From: Pomphorhynchus laevis
Lineage: Eukaryota > Acanthocephala > Palaeacanthocephala > Echinorhynchida > Pomphorhynchidae
Direction of reading: 5' to 3'
Length of the DNA: 64,000 bases
NCBI GenBank assembly: GCA_012934845.2
Contig: WNNJ02003316.1
Coordinates: 1-64,000, forward strand
Shown here: positions 20,961-32,690 of the stretch, in pieces
Layout of the letters: every line of letters begins with the position of its first letter
How positions within the stretch are numbered: position 1 is the stretch's first letter
The notes under the pieces: model-generated
What the model was told of the DNA's origin: nothing
What the model saw: only the letters and a program-made list of their open reading frames with translations
Databases searched by the model: none
Made by a program: the position numbers and the translations under genes

Positions 20961-22680
20961 ATTAATATGTCATTTAATTAATAATAAATTTAATATTCTT
21001 AATTATCAAATATCAATTTCTTATAATATTAATAATATTATTGTTTGACAAGATTGGTGGCTATTGTCATTGATCATAGACTCTCGGCCCGTAGAGATAT
21101 CATGAATGTTTTGAAATGTAGGGCATGCTATATGGTAACGAATAACTTGTACAATTTTGTTTCTAATAACAGCGTTTGCTAGCATGTAACATAAAATTAA
21201 GAACAACGTAGTCGAACAGAAAACTGAATATTGAATATTTAGCATTAGTTTTAATTTATAAACACTATATAATACGTAAACTCAGCTGAATATATATACG
21301 AACAGAATGCAACACTTTCAGTTGATGGGTTCAAGTTATTCTTTCAAAAGAAAGAATAACTCGAGGTAACTCTATGTTCTAGCAACGATACATTTGATGA
21401 AAATTTGTCAAACAGTAATACAGAAATGATACTCAGATGACGCAAACTGCATTGAAACGGCGTATAATCTACATAATTTGTTGAATTTTTTTTATTTTTC
21501 TAAGTAACTTCTTTTACTTGAAGGTAAATCAAGAACACAAATTGGATTAAATGTTTTAATTTACCACTGATATCCGAATTGCAATAATATTTCCATACTA
21601 ATTTAATATTTTTAATTATTTAATTTTTAAATTATTTTTAAATTATTTTACAATTTGTAAGTAGATTTTAAATTATTGAATTTATTTAAAAGCTGATGAA
21701 GAATAAATATAGCTTAAATTATAAATTCTCTATTTAATTATGAAAATATTATTTTTATTATTAAAATCATCTATTTCATTATGCTTGAATAGATTTTTTT
21801 AATTGCGAATTTTCTGTAAGAACTTGTCGTGCTAAGTTTTTTTAAGTAATCCTTTTTTCTCTCACAAAACCGATAAATTGAACATCTACAAATGCATGTA
21901 TAAGAATTTTCAATCATAATAAAAGATTTAAAGGAATGGAATTTGATTTTTATATAAAAAAAACGTTTCATCGTTTTGACGGGTACTCTCAGCTGTTTTC
22001 TCTAGCCAAACCAAATTGGTATTTGTTTAAAGAAAATGTTGAAACAAAGCTGTGAACTCGTATCAATTGTGGATTGATAAAAATTATGTTATATCAACAC
22101 ACATTAAATCCGATGAATAGAAATCATGGATTATATATGGATCAGCAAATTTCAATTTTTTCGTTCAGCCTAAAATTTAAATCTAAATTTAAAATAAAAT
22201 TTTTAAAACGTCATATTAAATTGTATTTTTTCTATATTATAACATTCAATAATATTTAATATTTGTTCATCTTTAGCTCAGCTGTTTTCTTTCGCCAAAC
22301 GGGCACTGATAAGACCAAATTGGTATTAGTTTAAATATTAAATTTTTAATATTAATAGAGTAAATGGCTAATATAGTAACAACATATATAAAAATATATG
22401 CATTAATATAGCGTAATATTTATACTATATATTAATATTAATATTTATTATATAAATATACTTCATATTTCCATTAAAAAATTAATATGATATTATAATA
22501 TATATGACATTAAAAATTAATATGGATATTAATCGTTTTATAAAAATACTGAGTAATAACAATATTTTTAAGATTAAGATCCGTTTCTATATTTTAAATT
22601 TATGTAAAATACAACAAAATATGTAACCTCCACTGAGTGATTTGATTAATTCTGACTTTTATATAAGTCAGAATTTTATT
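20961..22680. repeat. AT-rich stretch with one direct repeat pair
   Basis: No gene recognised. A block beginning CTCAGCTGTTTTCT and ending CCAAATTGGTATT-GTTTAAA occurs at 21989-22031 and 22277-22335; the second copy has an extra GGGCACTGATAAGA segment. The short frames here (minus 21245-21021 and 21971-21771) show no family motif. Confidence 0.5.
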
Positions 22681-23395
22681 ATAACTTTTCTATTTTAAAA
22701 GTTTTAATCAGAGCACCTGTTGTCTTCAAATCTCCGCTTTATGATTCGCAATGATCACTTTTAACTGACACTTTATTTTTAATTTTATCTTGAGTGAACG
22801 CTGAAAGGCCTATTTCGTGACAGCACATGAAATGCACTTTTTTCAACAATCATCGCAATAAGAGTTTCACATATTTTCATTCTTCTCTTGTTTCTATTTG
22901 TTCGCACCCTTTAATATTCTGTATTGCTAGTTATCTTTCCTCCTCGAAATCGTTCTGCACACTGTGTTGTAGCAGCTCTGTGTTTACACCGACAAGAAAT
23001 TCTCACAGCAATCCTCATTGCCTGAACAAATAGTATATCTGCTTATTTTCTCAGGAAATATGCTATTAAAAAGATTGTGTTTAATTTGTCGAATATTACC
23101 TCTTAGAAAACAATATTATTTCGCTCTCTAAATTGCATATCTTATCTAAAATATCAGGCCCGCGGTCCGGTCATTCTCTGACTACCGTGATCAATTAGCG
23201 ACATTGCTTATAAATGAGATGACGTTAGGCTATTGAAACGAGGACTCGCCAAGAATTGGAACAGATAAGACTGGAACTGATTTTGACACGCGATTGTCAA
23301 GACGGAATAGTAATACAGAGTAGAAAAAGAAACACGATTTAAAGCTGGTTTCAAGGTAAATAAGTTTTTATTAATTTAAAATGTTTTATCGATTC
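22681..23395. other. Unassigned mixed-composition stretch
   Basis: Less A/T-rich than its surroundings. A 68-codon plus frame (22827-23033) has six cysteines but no recognisable pattern. 23155-23340 (GCCCGCGGTCCGGTCATTC onward) has no frame. I do not identify either. Confidence 0.35.
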
Positions 23396-23399
23396 ACTT

Positions 23400-23905
23400 A
23401 ATCATTATAATACTTCTCATTCAAAATTAAATGATCTACTGCCTCACTTTAAATACTTATTATTTGATATTAAAGGGTCCAACATATCTGTTTCAAATGC
23501 TTTTTAAATGCTTATTATTTGAAATTAAAGGGTCTGACGTCTCTGTTTTAAATTCTTATTATTTAAAAATAAATATCTTATGCCCCCACTTTAAATGTCT
23601 CTCATTTGAAATTAAATGTATATTGCTTAACTTTAAATGCTTATAATTTAAAATTAAAGGGTCTAATCAATACGCTTTAAATGTTTATCATTTAAAATAA
23701 AAAGGTCTAATCAATCCACTTTAAATGCTTATCCTTTAATATAAAATGGTATAACACCTTCACTTTAAATGCATCTCATTTTAAATTAAATGTCTAAAGT
23801 CCCGCTTAAAATGTTTCTTATTTGAAATTAAATGGTCTAATGTCTCTGTCTTAAATGCTTATCATTTAAAAATAAATGATCTAAAATAAATGCCCTACTT
23901 TAATT
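23400..23905. repeat. Minisatellite, unit about 50-60 bp
   Basis: Diverged tandem copies of CTTTAAATGCTTATCATTTG plus AAATTAAAGGGTCTAA-type sequence, about nine units. The 71-codon plus frame at 23431-23646 is an artefact of the repeat. Confidence 0.85.
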
Positions 23906-24114
23906 AAGGTAAGCATAATAATGTTTTTATTATATACGAAAAGAGGCTTTTGAAAATGTCTTCTATAAATTATTTAAAATAACAAATTTAAAATGTTCAA
24001 TTTTTAAATAATTTTTAACTAAAAAAATGTAATTAGACAAACTTTCAAGTGCGAGTAAAATTGCGATTATAATACCATGATATTTTGTGATAAAGAAATC
24101 ATTCACGAAATTTT

Positions 24115-25290
24115 TGCGTTTGAATCAAATAAGCTAACTGAGTCTACGTATTTAATATAATTATAAAATAAAAAATAAATAAAAAAATAAATAAAAAAAA
24201 ATAAATAATAATTTGTATGAAATAATAATAATTTGTATGAAAATGTCATCTTTACGTTATAAATTAATAGAAGTCTTAATTGATGTTAATTTAATGCTCA
24301 TATCAAGATATACTTTCTTTATCATTAATATTGGTTTTATTAAGAATAAGACTACCTGAATAAATTTGTTCAATTATTGAAAAAAGTTGTTAGAATTAAA
24401 TACACATATATCATCATTAATTTTATAGTTTAATACACATATATCATCAATATATCGAAACATATTTTTCATATCATTATATAATGAGGATTTACTTTTT
24501 TATGTCAATTCATTTTTATTAGTCAATTCATTTTATTATTTCAATTCAATTTATTAGTCAATTCATTTTTATGAATTGACTAATAAATAACAAACTATGT
24601 ATCAGCATAAGGATTAGAGGTCATTAGGAGGAACTGTAATTCTATCTGGTTTCAGCCCTATACTTCGACCCAACACAGCAGCGGAGCCAAATACGTGTTA
24701 AGGACGTATTTCCTGATTAAATTTGATTATATAGTATCTTATTCTAATACAAAGTATATTATTTATTATCCATAAAAATTTACCATTAATGATTTTAAAT
24801 TAAATTTTAATAATTTTGTGTTGATTTATATATTTTACTATTTTCTGCTTGATGTTATTTTTATAGTAACCTAGTTTAAAATATGTATCTATTCAATTAT
24901 TTAAATAATTATGAAGAAAATCAATATCGTTACAAATTGCTGCAATTCTTAAAATTTCATTATTTAATGTATTCTATTTTATATTATTTTATATTAAAAT
25001 AATATTGAATAATAAAACTATTTTACTATAAACTATTAACTATTTTTTAAATTAAAATTTAATAATTAAATAATAAAATTAATCATTGTTTTAGATTTTC
25101 TATAATTTAAATCAAGTTAAAATAAAAAATTGAAATTTGAAATAAAAGTCAATTTGTATGAAAATGTCATCTTTACGATATAAATTAATAGAAGTCTTAA
25201 TTGATGTTATTTTAATATCATATATACCTTTTTTATCATCAATATCAGTTTTATTAAGAATAAGTATACTTGTATATTTTTTAATAATAT
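24115..25290 (-). mobile_element. Penelope-like relics, two abutting minus-strand copies
   Basis: Read on the minus strand from 25290: a 3' RT piece (reverse complement of the 15350-15567 region), the spacer, the structured module (24745-24590, GAAATACGTC, AACACAGCAGCGGAG reversed, TAATGACCTC) and the TTGACTAATAAATAAC tail. A second piece at 24365-24235 is the [12 protein letters not shown] RT segment, followed by the TTAGCTAACTGAGTCTACG terminus at 24130-24150. Both are fossils, heavily decayed. Confidence 0.7.
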
Positions 25291-26330
25291 TATTTTTATA
25301 ACGCTAAATCAATAAATCAAAATTTAATAATTAGATTATTAAATTAAAGTATTTATCTAAACGACAAAACAAAGCCAATTTAAATTTCTCCTGGTATGTC
25401 AGATTAATAATAACAACTAATTAGACTTTCGGAAATTACATATAATTTCATATATTTAAGAGACTGTGCTGATAGAATTATATAAGGAATATAGGGAGAA
25501 TATCTTTTTTAATTTTTTCGAATATATTTAGCGATTTATATTCAGAGAATACCTGTGATGAAATCAGTAACAGCTTTTCACTTTAGAAACGAATACTTCT
25601 CGAATTTATATTACAATAGCAAATAATTTTACGCAAGTTCGCACAAAATAACCAATACTTTACAGTACTTCGTTAATTTTATTATGTGAAATTATTATAG
25701 ATGTTGAGAAAAATCTTCGCATATGACATCTAGTGTTTAAGATATTCTTAAATTTTATAACTTTTGGAATATAATTTAAATTAAGTTAAATCTTTCGTGT
25801 TCACCTTTTTTAAAAATGAACTTAATTTGTTATAGAATAAGAAATAACATGTTATAAAATTCATTAGATCAGATAGACAATTTACAGGCAAAGTTTACAA
25901 GTAATATTTAGTTAACAATTATATATAACAAGGCATTTGCTCTAATAAATTAATAAAATATATTAATATTAAAAGTGTGTATTAGATAATAGAATAAAAT
26001 CAGATTACAATCATTAGAACGCCATACTTTTACAAATATATTATAAAAATATAATATTTTATAATTTTTTAATTCAAATAATTAAAAAATTGTAGTAATC
26101 TTTGTATAAAAAAATTCTTATGTATCAAAAACGTTAACATTATAAAGCATGTATTCTATTCATTTATTTAACATTGTCGTCTTATTTAATTTTATTTATC
26201 TAAGTCAGCAGAATGCAACATCAATAATAAATATTAAATTAATATTAAAATTATATATTAAATATAAATTTTAATACAATGCTTATATATTATATTAATC
26301 TGATAATTGGTTCGAAAAACCAACCGCAGC
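25291..26330. other. AT-rich stretch, nothing recognised
   Basis: A/T-rich throughout with no open frame, family motif or clear repeat. Confidence 0.5.
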
Positions 26331-26540
26331 ATCTCGGTCTACGACAAAATACAACATAAGTGTCAACCAGTTTCAAAAAACTTGTTGATACTTTTATTTT
26401 CTCTTATTCCTCAATATTTTTAACAAGTTTCGATCATATTATTGAGTATTTTTCACAAACTATTACTTGGTAAATTTACTCTCTGTGGATGACTAACTTC
26501 AAAAAATTGTATTTTGAATTTTTAATTTATTGTTAATCTG
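26330..26540 (+). repeat. Dispersed repeat (also at 44850-45020)
   Basis: Shares with 44850-45020 the blocks TTCCTCAAT-TTTNTAA-AAGTT, TGGTAAATTTACTCTCT and GACTAACTTCAAAAAAT. Both copies lie next to Penelope-like fragments, so it may belong to the same family. Non-coding. Confidence 0.7.
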
Positions 26541-26544
26541 ATAG

Positions 26545-27000
26545 AATAAATTTTTATTTCAGCCTTTACGTCGGAAGAGGTTCATCATTAGTGGCAACCA
26601 CGAAAGAATTGATAAAACAATAACTAGTACCGTTTCGTCATTGTTTTGACGCATCAGTGCCGGGTACCTCCCACTGCTGGATGCAGAGAAGGATCGGTAG
26701 ACGTCACGAGGCAAGTCAAAACATACTTAGAGCTAGACATTGTCAAGCTCTAAGTATTACAAGTATTATTGGCTCGACTTGCTTCAACAAAAAGGATCAT
26801 CAGCAAATAGCACTTGCTAATGCAATCGCAATCACTGAAATATGTGTCATCTTCGTGAATATATGAATTTTTATTTGAGTTTTCCGTGGGAAGAGGTTTA
26901 TTATCAGTATGGTAGCCACAAAAGAATCGACAAGCAATAACTAATACCGTTTCGTCATTATTTTGACTCATCAGTGCCTAGCATTTCCCACTGCTGCATG
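26545..27000 (-). ncRNA. Candidate hammerhead-ribozyme pair, retrozyme-like 317-bp unit
   Basis: A segment of about 140 bp occurs twice, 26550-26695 and 26870-27000. On the minus strand the second copy reads CTGATGAGTC, eight bases, GACGAAAC (26974-26949), the hammerhead core with a GUC/GAC stem II. The first reads CTGATGCGTC, eight bases, GACGAAAC (26657-26632), with one core change. After GAAAC both have GGTA, which can pair with TACC (copy 2) or TGCC (copy 1) about 30 bases on. The cores are 317 bp apart. Between them are nested stems, GCAAGTC/GACTTGC and ACTTAGAGCT/AGCTCTAAGT. A clean stem I and cleavage site were not resolved, so activity is not shown. Confidence 0.55.
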
Positions 27001-27300
27001 CAGATGAAATACGTCATTAGCATGTATTTGGCTTGCTGATATGTTAGTTAGGGGAATCGGGACTGCATATGATAACATAGCAGTTCCTCCTGATGATATC
27101 TAATACTTATTCTGATACATCGTATATTATGTATTGTTCAATTCATAAAAATTGATTTATGTTTTAAATTCTTTCTTTATATAAATTATATAATTATATT
27201 ATATTATTAATTATTATATTATTATTTATAATTATTTACGTTTTAATATTTATAATTATTTATGTTTAATTTATGTTTTAACTTTTTGTTTCATTTCTCG
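27000..27300 (+). repeat. Penelope-like 3' module and tail
   Basis: GAAATACGTCATTAGCATG hairpin at 27006, TGCTGATATGTTAGTTAGGG, GATAACATAGCAGTTCCTCC, TGATGATATCTAATACTTAT, then TTCAATTCATAAAAATTGA and an A/T tail. It matches the 15604-15830 module in order. The coding part is absent here. Confidence 0.75.
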
Positions 27301-28149
27301 TTTGATGGAATATATTTATATATTTAGAACCAATATCAGATTACTCAAAGATTAGTATTTAATAAGAATTTTATTATAAATAAATTTCAATAAAAATTAA
27401 ATTCATGATTCCATTATATTAATAACAATATATAGCTCGAACAGAATAATATTGATGATTGGTTAACAGGAAATTATTGAAGTTAACTAATGAACTTATT
27501 AGGAAGTTACTTCTAAGATTAATAACAACATTAATCTGAGAAGTTATTTATTAATGCCCACTGCATCCTCTCGGCTTGTGGCTGAAAGCAAAATATACAG
27601 TATTTACATTGAAAACAAAATTGTTCAAATATTAATCTCGACTTGCAGATAAAATGATACTCGTAGTCTCCTTAACTTTGACTTTAAGATTTGCTATTTT
27701 AACCGTTTGGTAGCATCATACTGCATGTAAATGCTGATAGCTTAGGGTTTTGATCTACAAGTAGTGATTCGGTTTTACAAACATAAATTGTAGAAATAAT
27801 TAGCCAAGATAATACATGCGACATATGTGGGCATTGTAGGTGACAAGATTTGCAGCGATATCATATTGAACGTTCATGGCAAGGAATATGGATATTGCAC
27901 AGCTTGTCGTAATAACCGTGAAGGTAGGCACGAACGATGATATGTTTTTTGATGGTTTGCGGTTGCTGCTAAATAGGTTGTAGGTGAGTGGCTGCTGTGG
28001 TGATTTCAAGATCAACGTCATTGATCTTTTAATGTACTCTTAAAAGTTCTGCTGGAAGACCGGTGATTCGGATAAGCAAATACGTTGTTGGTAATCGATT
28101 GATAGCGATTGGATGAACGTTAGCGCATAAAGTGGAGTCGATTGAATTT
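27301..28149. other. Mostly unassigned, possible 3' part of the LINE to the right
   Basis: 27301-27600 is A/T-rich. From 27640 composition is more mixed, and minus-strand fragments (HPIAINRLPTTYLLIRITGL at about 28130-28070) look like decayed LINE C-terminal sequence, without clean frames. Confidence 0.35.
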
Positions 28150-28900
28150 TTGGTGACAAGCCTATTACCTTTTTGACCAAAAGCCATTCACAAGAATCAA
28201 GTTATTTGAAGTTGTAGATCGAAAAGTTAAACCAGATGACGGCCAACGCTTAAATAATTATTGGTTCTACATCACTTTAAATAAATGAAGTGCATCTTGT
28301 AAGGATAAACTAAGTTAGTTTTCTTTAAGCCAAAGTGGATGAAATAAAATAATCTTACAAGCTTTTCTGTTCTAGGTGCAAACAAATGACCAAGTAGAGG
28401 TTAGGTGAACGGCAATATATTTATAATTATTGACGAATTCTATGGGCTGAGTGTTTAATGATAACTGGTGAGTTCGGGCTAGGCATTTACCACGACAAAA
28501 CTATATGGCTTGGGATTTAGTGTGTTGACAGTAAGGTCATTTTGCAAACAGTATTCATGAATTTGGTCAAGCATAGTCTGTAAAATTGTAATGGATTCGA
28601 ATATTATGATGAAGTTACTGGTGAAAAGGATGATTTTGCATTTATAAGAAACCTTTTTCAAAAATGAGGGCAGATCTCCGATAAACAGCGAGAATAGGAT
28701 ATAACTCAGTGCGTCACATTGCAATATGCCTTTATCTTGGAAGATAGGTGCAGAAAAAGATACGCTGTCGAATATGCGTATTTCATTGGGTAACAGAAGC
28801 CGACGTATTGTGTCGAGGAATTATCTAGCGATCGCGAGTGCATATTACCACTTTTCAGAGCGCATTTGAAACGAGATTAAGCCATACTAACATTTAAATC
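28150..28900 (-). mobile_element. LINE reverse transcriptase fragment
   Basis: The minus frame at 28724-28479 reads LSYILFSLFIGDLPSFLKKV, then TILQTMLDQIHEYCLQNDLT and VNTLNPKPYSFVV. This is the RT block around the catalytic box (the Y/F-A-D-D has decayed to LFTSN) and the following thumb region. Upstream to 28890 weaker similarity continues, and downstream the frame breaks. No endonuclease or tail was found; the clade is not assigned. Confidence 0.7.
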
Positions 28901-28929
28901 AAATGATTGCCCTTGAAGGTTACAAGGTT

Positions 28930-30005
28930 GGTAATATCCTTACGGGAGGTTAACAACACTACCATTGTCAAGCAAGGCCTCATAAACTTGCACGACGATT
29001 TCTATCTCGTGATATTTTAGCTTCACATTGTGTTGAGTTATATGACTATTTTCACAAATACTGGTTGATACAACAGCTGATGATATTGCATTTTTAGCTC
29101 TACATACTTTTGCGAAATGCCCTCGTTTATGGCATTTTCCATATATATGCCAGCAAGTCATGTATTTATGCGCCACTGATTGCACACCCTACGACTCAAA
29201 CTATTGATCAATTTATACGTTTACTTGAATCACTTGGCAAACAAATTGCTTTCAAAGCAGTGTCAGCAGTAGAACATCGAGATTATTTTTTACGTGATAC
29301 TTTTGTAACCGGATATCGTCACAAGTAATTCGAGAACTCTATTGGAATTGCAAACTCTTACGAAAGAAGCATACAATAACGCAAGTATAATTGAATATGC
29401 ACATAATCAAACATTGCTTTTTAATCAAGTAATTTCATTATCGTCGTCTCAACCACATCATGAAGTCCCTACAACCAATAGGGCATCAATTGAATCCATG
29501 TCGCTTGAGTCTTCATATATATATATATATATAACGTCTCGTGTTGGACACAGATTCGAGCATGTCTAAGGATACCGCAAAAATAACATTTAAAAGAAAG
29601 GCGAACTGCAGCACATTCGCCGATCGAACGTTCTTCTGAAGAATCAAGCGACATGGATTCAATTGATGCCTCATTGGTTGTAGGGACTTCATGATGTGGT
29701 TTAGACGACGAAAATGAAATAACTTGATCGAAAAGCAATGTTTGATTATGTGCATATTTAATTATACGTGCGTTATTGTATGCTTCTTTCGTAAGAGTTT
29801 GCAATTCCAATAGAGTTCTCAAATTACTTGTGACGATATCCGGTTACAAAAGTATCACGTAAAAAATAATCTCGATGCTCTACTGCTGACACTGCTTTGA
29901 AAGCAATTTGTTTTCCAAGTGATTCAAGTGAACGTATAAATTGATCATTAGTTTGAGTCGTAGGATGTGCAATCAGTGGCGCATAAATACATGACTTGCT
30001 GGTTT
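28930..30005 (-). mobile_element. Gypsy-type LTR element relic, gag region folded back on itself
   Basis: Fossil LTR-retroelement coding DNA without LTRs, pol or integrase in view. 29185-28940 (-) has a CCHC-type knuckle (CHKRGHFAKVC) followed by a protease-like ALLDNGS. The gag-type segment (TIDQFIRLLESLGKQI, RDYFLRDTFVTGYR, ELQTLTKEAYNNA) occurs twice in opposite directions, at about 29155-29514 (+) and 29637-30003 (-), as inverted arms of about 360 bp around a TATATA-containing spacer. The arms are closely alike, so the fold-back is fairly recent. The relic is broken and looks old. Assignment to Gypsy rests on gag style. Confidence 0.65.
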
Positions 30006-30880
30006 GTTAAAAGTATTTTTAAGCAATTATATTGCTGTATTGTACGTATCACATCCGTCAATTAGTTCAAATATAGTAGATGAATCATGATTTATAGGTA
30101 GATCGAGTTATTGAGCGTCATTGACATCGGTAAGAGTACATATAAAAGCTTCAAAACCCCTGTGCCAGTGTATCCATTATTTCGAACAATTGCCTTGATC
30201 CGGAGTCAGCTCAAGAACGGAGGCTTGAGAAGCTTGTCCATGAACGATGCTTTGAATAAATTGTACCGAAAGTGTAATAGGATGATAAAATAAGAGAATA
30301 TATGGCTTTATTCAAAACATCTAAAATAGATAATAGTTAATCACAATTAGCAAACTATTACACATCATTCACCCCAACTACATAATTAGACAAATATGAA
30401 AGACACTTTCGAGAGGCTCGTCGGAATTCAATATGATCAAATTAAGTTAAATTATTGTAATTAGTTTCGTTTTGGACAGATTGATTATCTGTAATACCCT
30501 TATTATTTTCTAGGGGCCGTGTATAGAAGTCATCTGCACTTCTAAGAGATTTTGAAAGAGTTGCATTTTCGTAATTCAATCCATAGTTATCATTACATCC
30601 GGTAGTGTCTGGCAGCCACCTTGATAAGTATCTTGTAGATATCGTGTATTCAATCCCATTTTTCCTTTGTATGATAATTTGCATGTATTATCTTAGCCTG
30701 TTCGACGGGAACTTCATATTTATTAATACGATTAAATCGTTTGACAAATACTTCATCAGAGTTCACCAACCAGTATTCATGCTTCCATAGTTAATCACAA
30801 TTAACAACTATAGCACATCAGCATGATATGGCCAAACATAAACATTAGGTCAAGTTCCAATAGCTAATTGCAATATTTTC
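30006..30880. other. Unassigned stretch
   Basis: No family recognised. An 80-codon minus frame (30684-30442) and a 60-codon plus frame (30111-30293) show no known motif; the first begins at a plausible Met but is not conserved in any way I can see. Confidence 0.35.
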
Positions 30881-32690
30881 AACTCCTCAATTCCACAGTT
30901 ACTACTGTCTCACAAATGGCCTCTTGTCTTGAAACCCATTCTACTAATTCGTTATTCTGCCTTAGCATTCTTAAAATCCGCTCCGTCATTCATAAAGTCG
31001 ATCTCATTATTAACCTATTTCTTCAACAATCTCTGGACTTGCTATACTACTGAATCCTGTCATTGTGATAGCGATGACCTTGCTATTAAGCATATCCGAT
31101 TATTAGGTTACTTAGTTGTCGATAAGGCCCTCACTTTCCTAGCGAATGTGACGCTTCTCTTATCACGGTGGCATAATTGCCTTCTCTCGTCGTCCTCTTC
31201 TCTTAAAACAGATCCGTGCGACTTTTATTCCAAAAACGTTTGAACTCCTTCTTTGTCAAATTTCATTTATGCCATCTCTTTTAAACTCGCTATCATATGC
31301 CGTCCAGTTCCAGTACACCTTCCACCTCTTTCTTTGTTGAATTCTCTGATTTATACTCACACACATCACTCACTCACATCATTATTCTTGTACTTGATGA
31401 TTTTAAAATCCGTTTAGATCGTCCTTCCCATCCTTATACAATAAAACTAATAACCTCCTTCAATGATTGCAATTACTCCATAATACCGATTCATGCAATT
31501 CATATTATTGGTGGAACTCTCGAATTCATTGATTTACCTTCTAATCATGATCTGACTTATTCTATTTCCATTTATAATCCCGGATTTTCTGATCACTTTC
31601 TACTGTTTTTATGCCTAAATCTAGGTGTTCAACCATCTAATATAGCGTTCTCCTCTCGTTCATGGAACAAATTACAATCCGATGAACTTATTTACGCAAT
31701 ATCTCGTTCCTCCCTCACCCCATCGCTAAGTTCACAACTAACTACTAACTAGTTATCCTCTTTATTTGACTCCTAGTTGACAACTATCTTTGATTGTATT
31801 CTTCCTATCCGTTTGCACGTTATGAAACGATCTCATCATACTCCTTGGTTTGACTCTGATTGTCGCATGTCTAAACGATATCTTCGTCACCTTCATCGAA
31901 TTTACTTACGACATCTCAGACGCTGCGAAGATCCTTGTACTCATGAACATCATCTTGACCATCTTGTCACCGACGCTATCATCATTGATTTATTCATCAG
32001 AAATCTTTAACATTCTTGCAGTATAAATTTGTGTCTTCCTATAACCATGTGTTTCTTAACCTTTTTGAACAGGGACCCAACATTGTTCCGCCTAGTGACA
32101 TCGTGACCCAACCCAAACATTTTCTCACAAAATGATACTAATTTTACAGATCACAAGTAAATTAAGTCCTCACGAAAGGTAAAAAAACTTATTGGTAATT
32201 TGGATACATCTGAGAAACAAAATAAATGATTTTACAATAAAAGTTTCGTACATAAATGATTATTTATTATTATAATATAATTAATTTCAATTAATGAGAT
32301 GTTTTTTTTTATTTATCAATTGTTGAATCCGTGGCTCCAACTTCGATAACGCCAGTCTCATATAATTGCTGGGTTCAAGTCTGTTCCGCGACTTCGTTTT
32401 TAATAGAGTCAAAGTAGAGAAGCTCGTCTCGCAAATATAAGTTGTTGGAAGTTCCTCCAAAAGTAAAAGTTCCTCCATATCGTGTTTCGAACTTGATACT
32501 ACAGGAAATTCTTCTCAATCACTGTCCAAAAGTATCACTTTTCACTTGCCATATTCTGTAACAAACTTCCCATTCTTTCCTGAATTGTTCCATCTTCTAC
32601 CTTTATTCATTGAGAAGGTTTCATCTAATCCTGAATAACTCGTATTCACAGCTAGACTCAATTCCAATTTATCTTCTTAAGCTAATATGT
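30880..32690 (+). mobile_element. L2/CR1-like LINE, second copy (endonuclease part), interrupted
   Basis: Same family as 1680-5985. Frames at 30929-31243, 31297-31752 and 31777-32010 match its endonuclease region: LSILKIRSVIHKVDLIINLF, CHCDSDDLAIKHI, LDDFKIRLDRPSHPYT, NPGFSDHFLLFL and HTPWFDSDCRMSKRYLR. Similarity resumes at about 32540-32690 (LDSIPIYLLKLICPI, the pre-RT region). Between, 32040-32530 holds foreign sequence with a hAT relic. It is cut at 32690 by the minus-strand I/Jockey-like LINE. Several frame breaks; long dead. Confidence 0.8.
32285..32530 (-). mobile_element. hAT transposase C-terminal relic
   Basis: The minus frame 32478-32287 reads LPTTYICETSFSTLTLLKTK followed by SRNRLEPSNYMRLALSKLEP. 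This is the C-terminal dimerisation region (hATC) of hAT transposases of the ZBED5/SCAND3 kind, where T-T-Y-x-C-E-x-x-F-S and K-S/T-K-x-R-N-R-L are hallmarks. Only the last 60-80 residues remain; the DDE catalytic part and terminal repeats were not found. It lies inside the L2-like LINE copy, so it came later than that LINE. Confidence 0.8.

Noticed and set aside
22827-23033. Small cysteine-rich protein (68 codons, +)
   Set aside because: The cysteine spacing fits no family, there is no signal peptide or splice context, and the frame begins at an arbitrary Met.
23431-23646. 71-codon plus frame
   Set aside because: It lies wholly in a 50-60-bp minisatellite.
26295-26340. tRNA-like T arm (GGTTCGAA with a TTGGTT/AACCAA stem)
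   Set aside because: No A box, acceptor stem or anticodon arm at the right distance.
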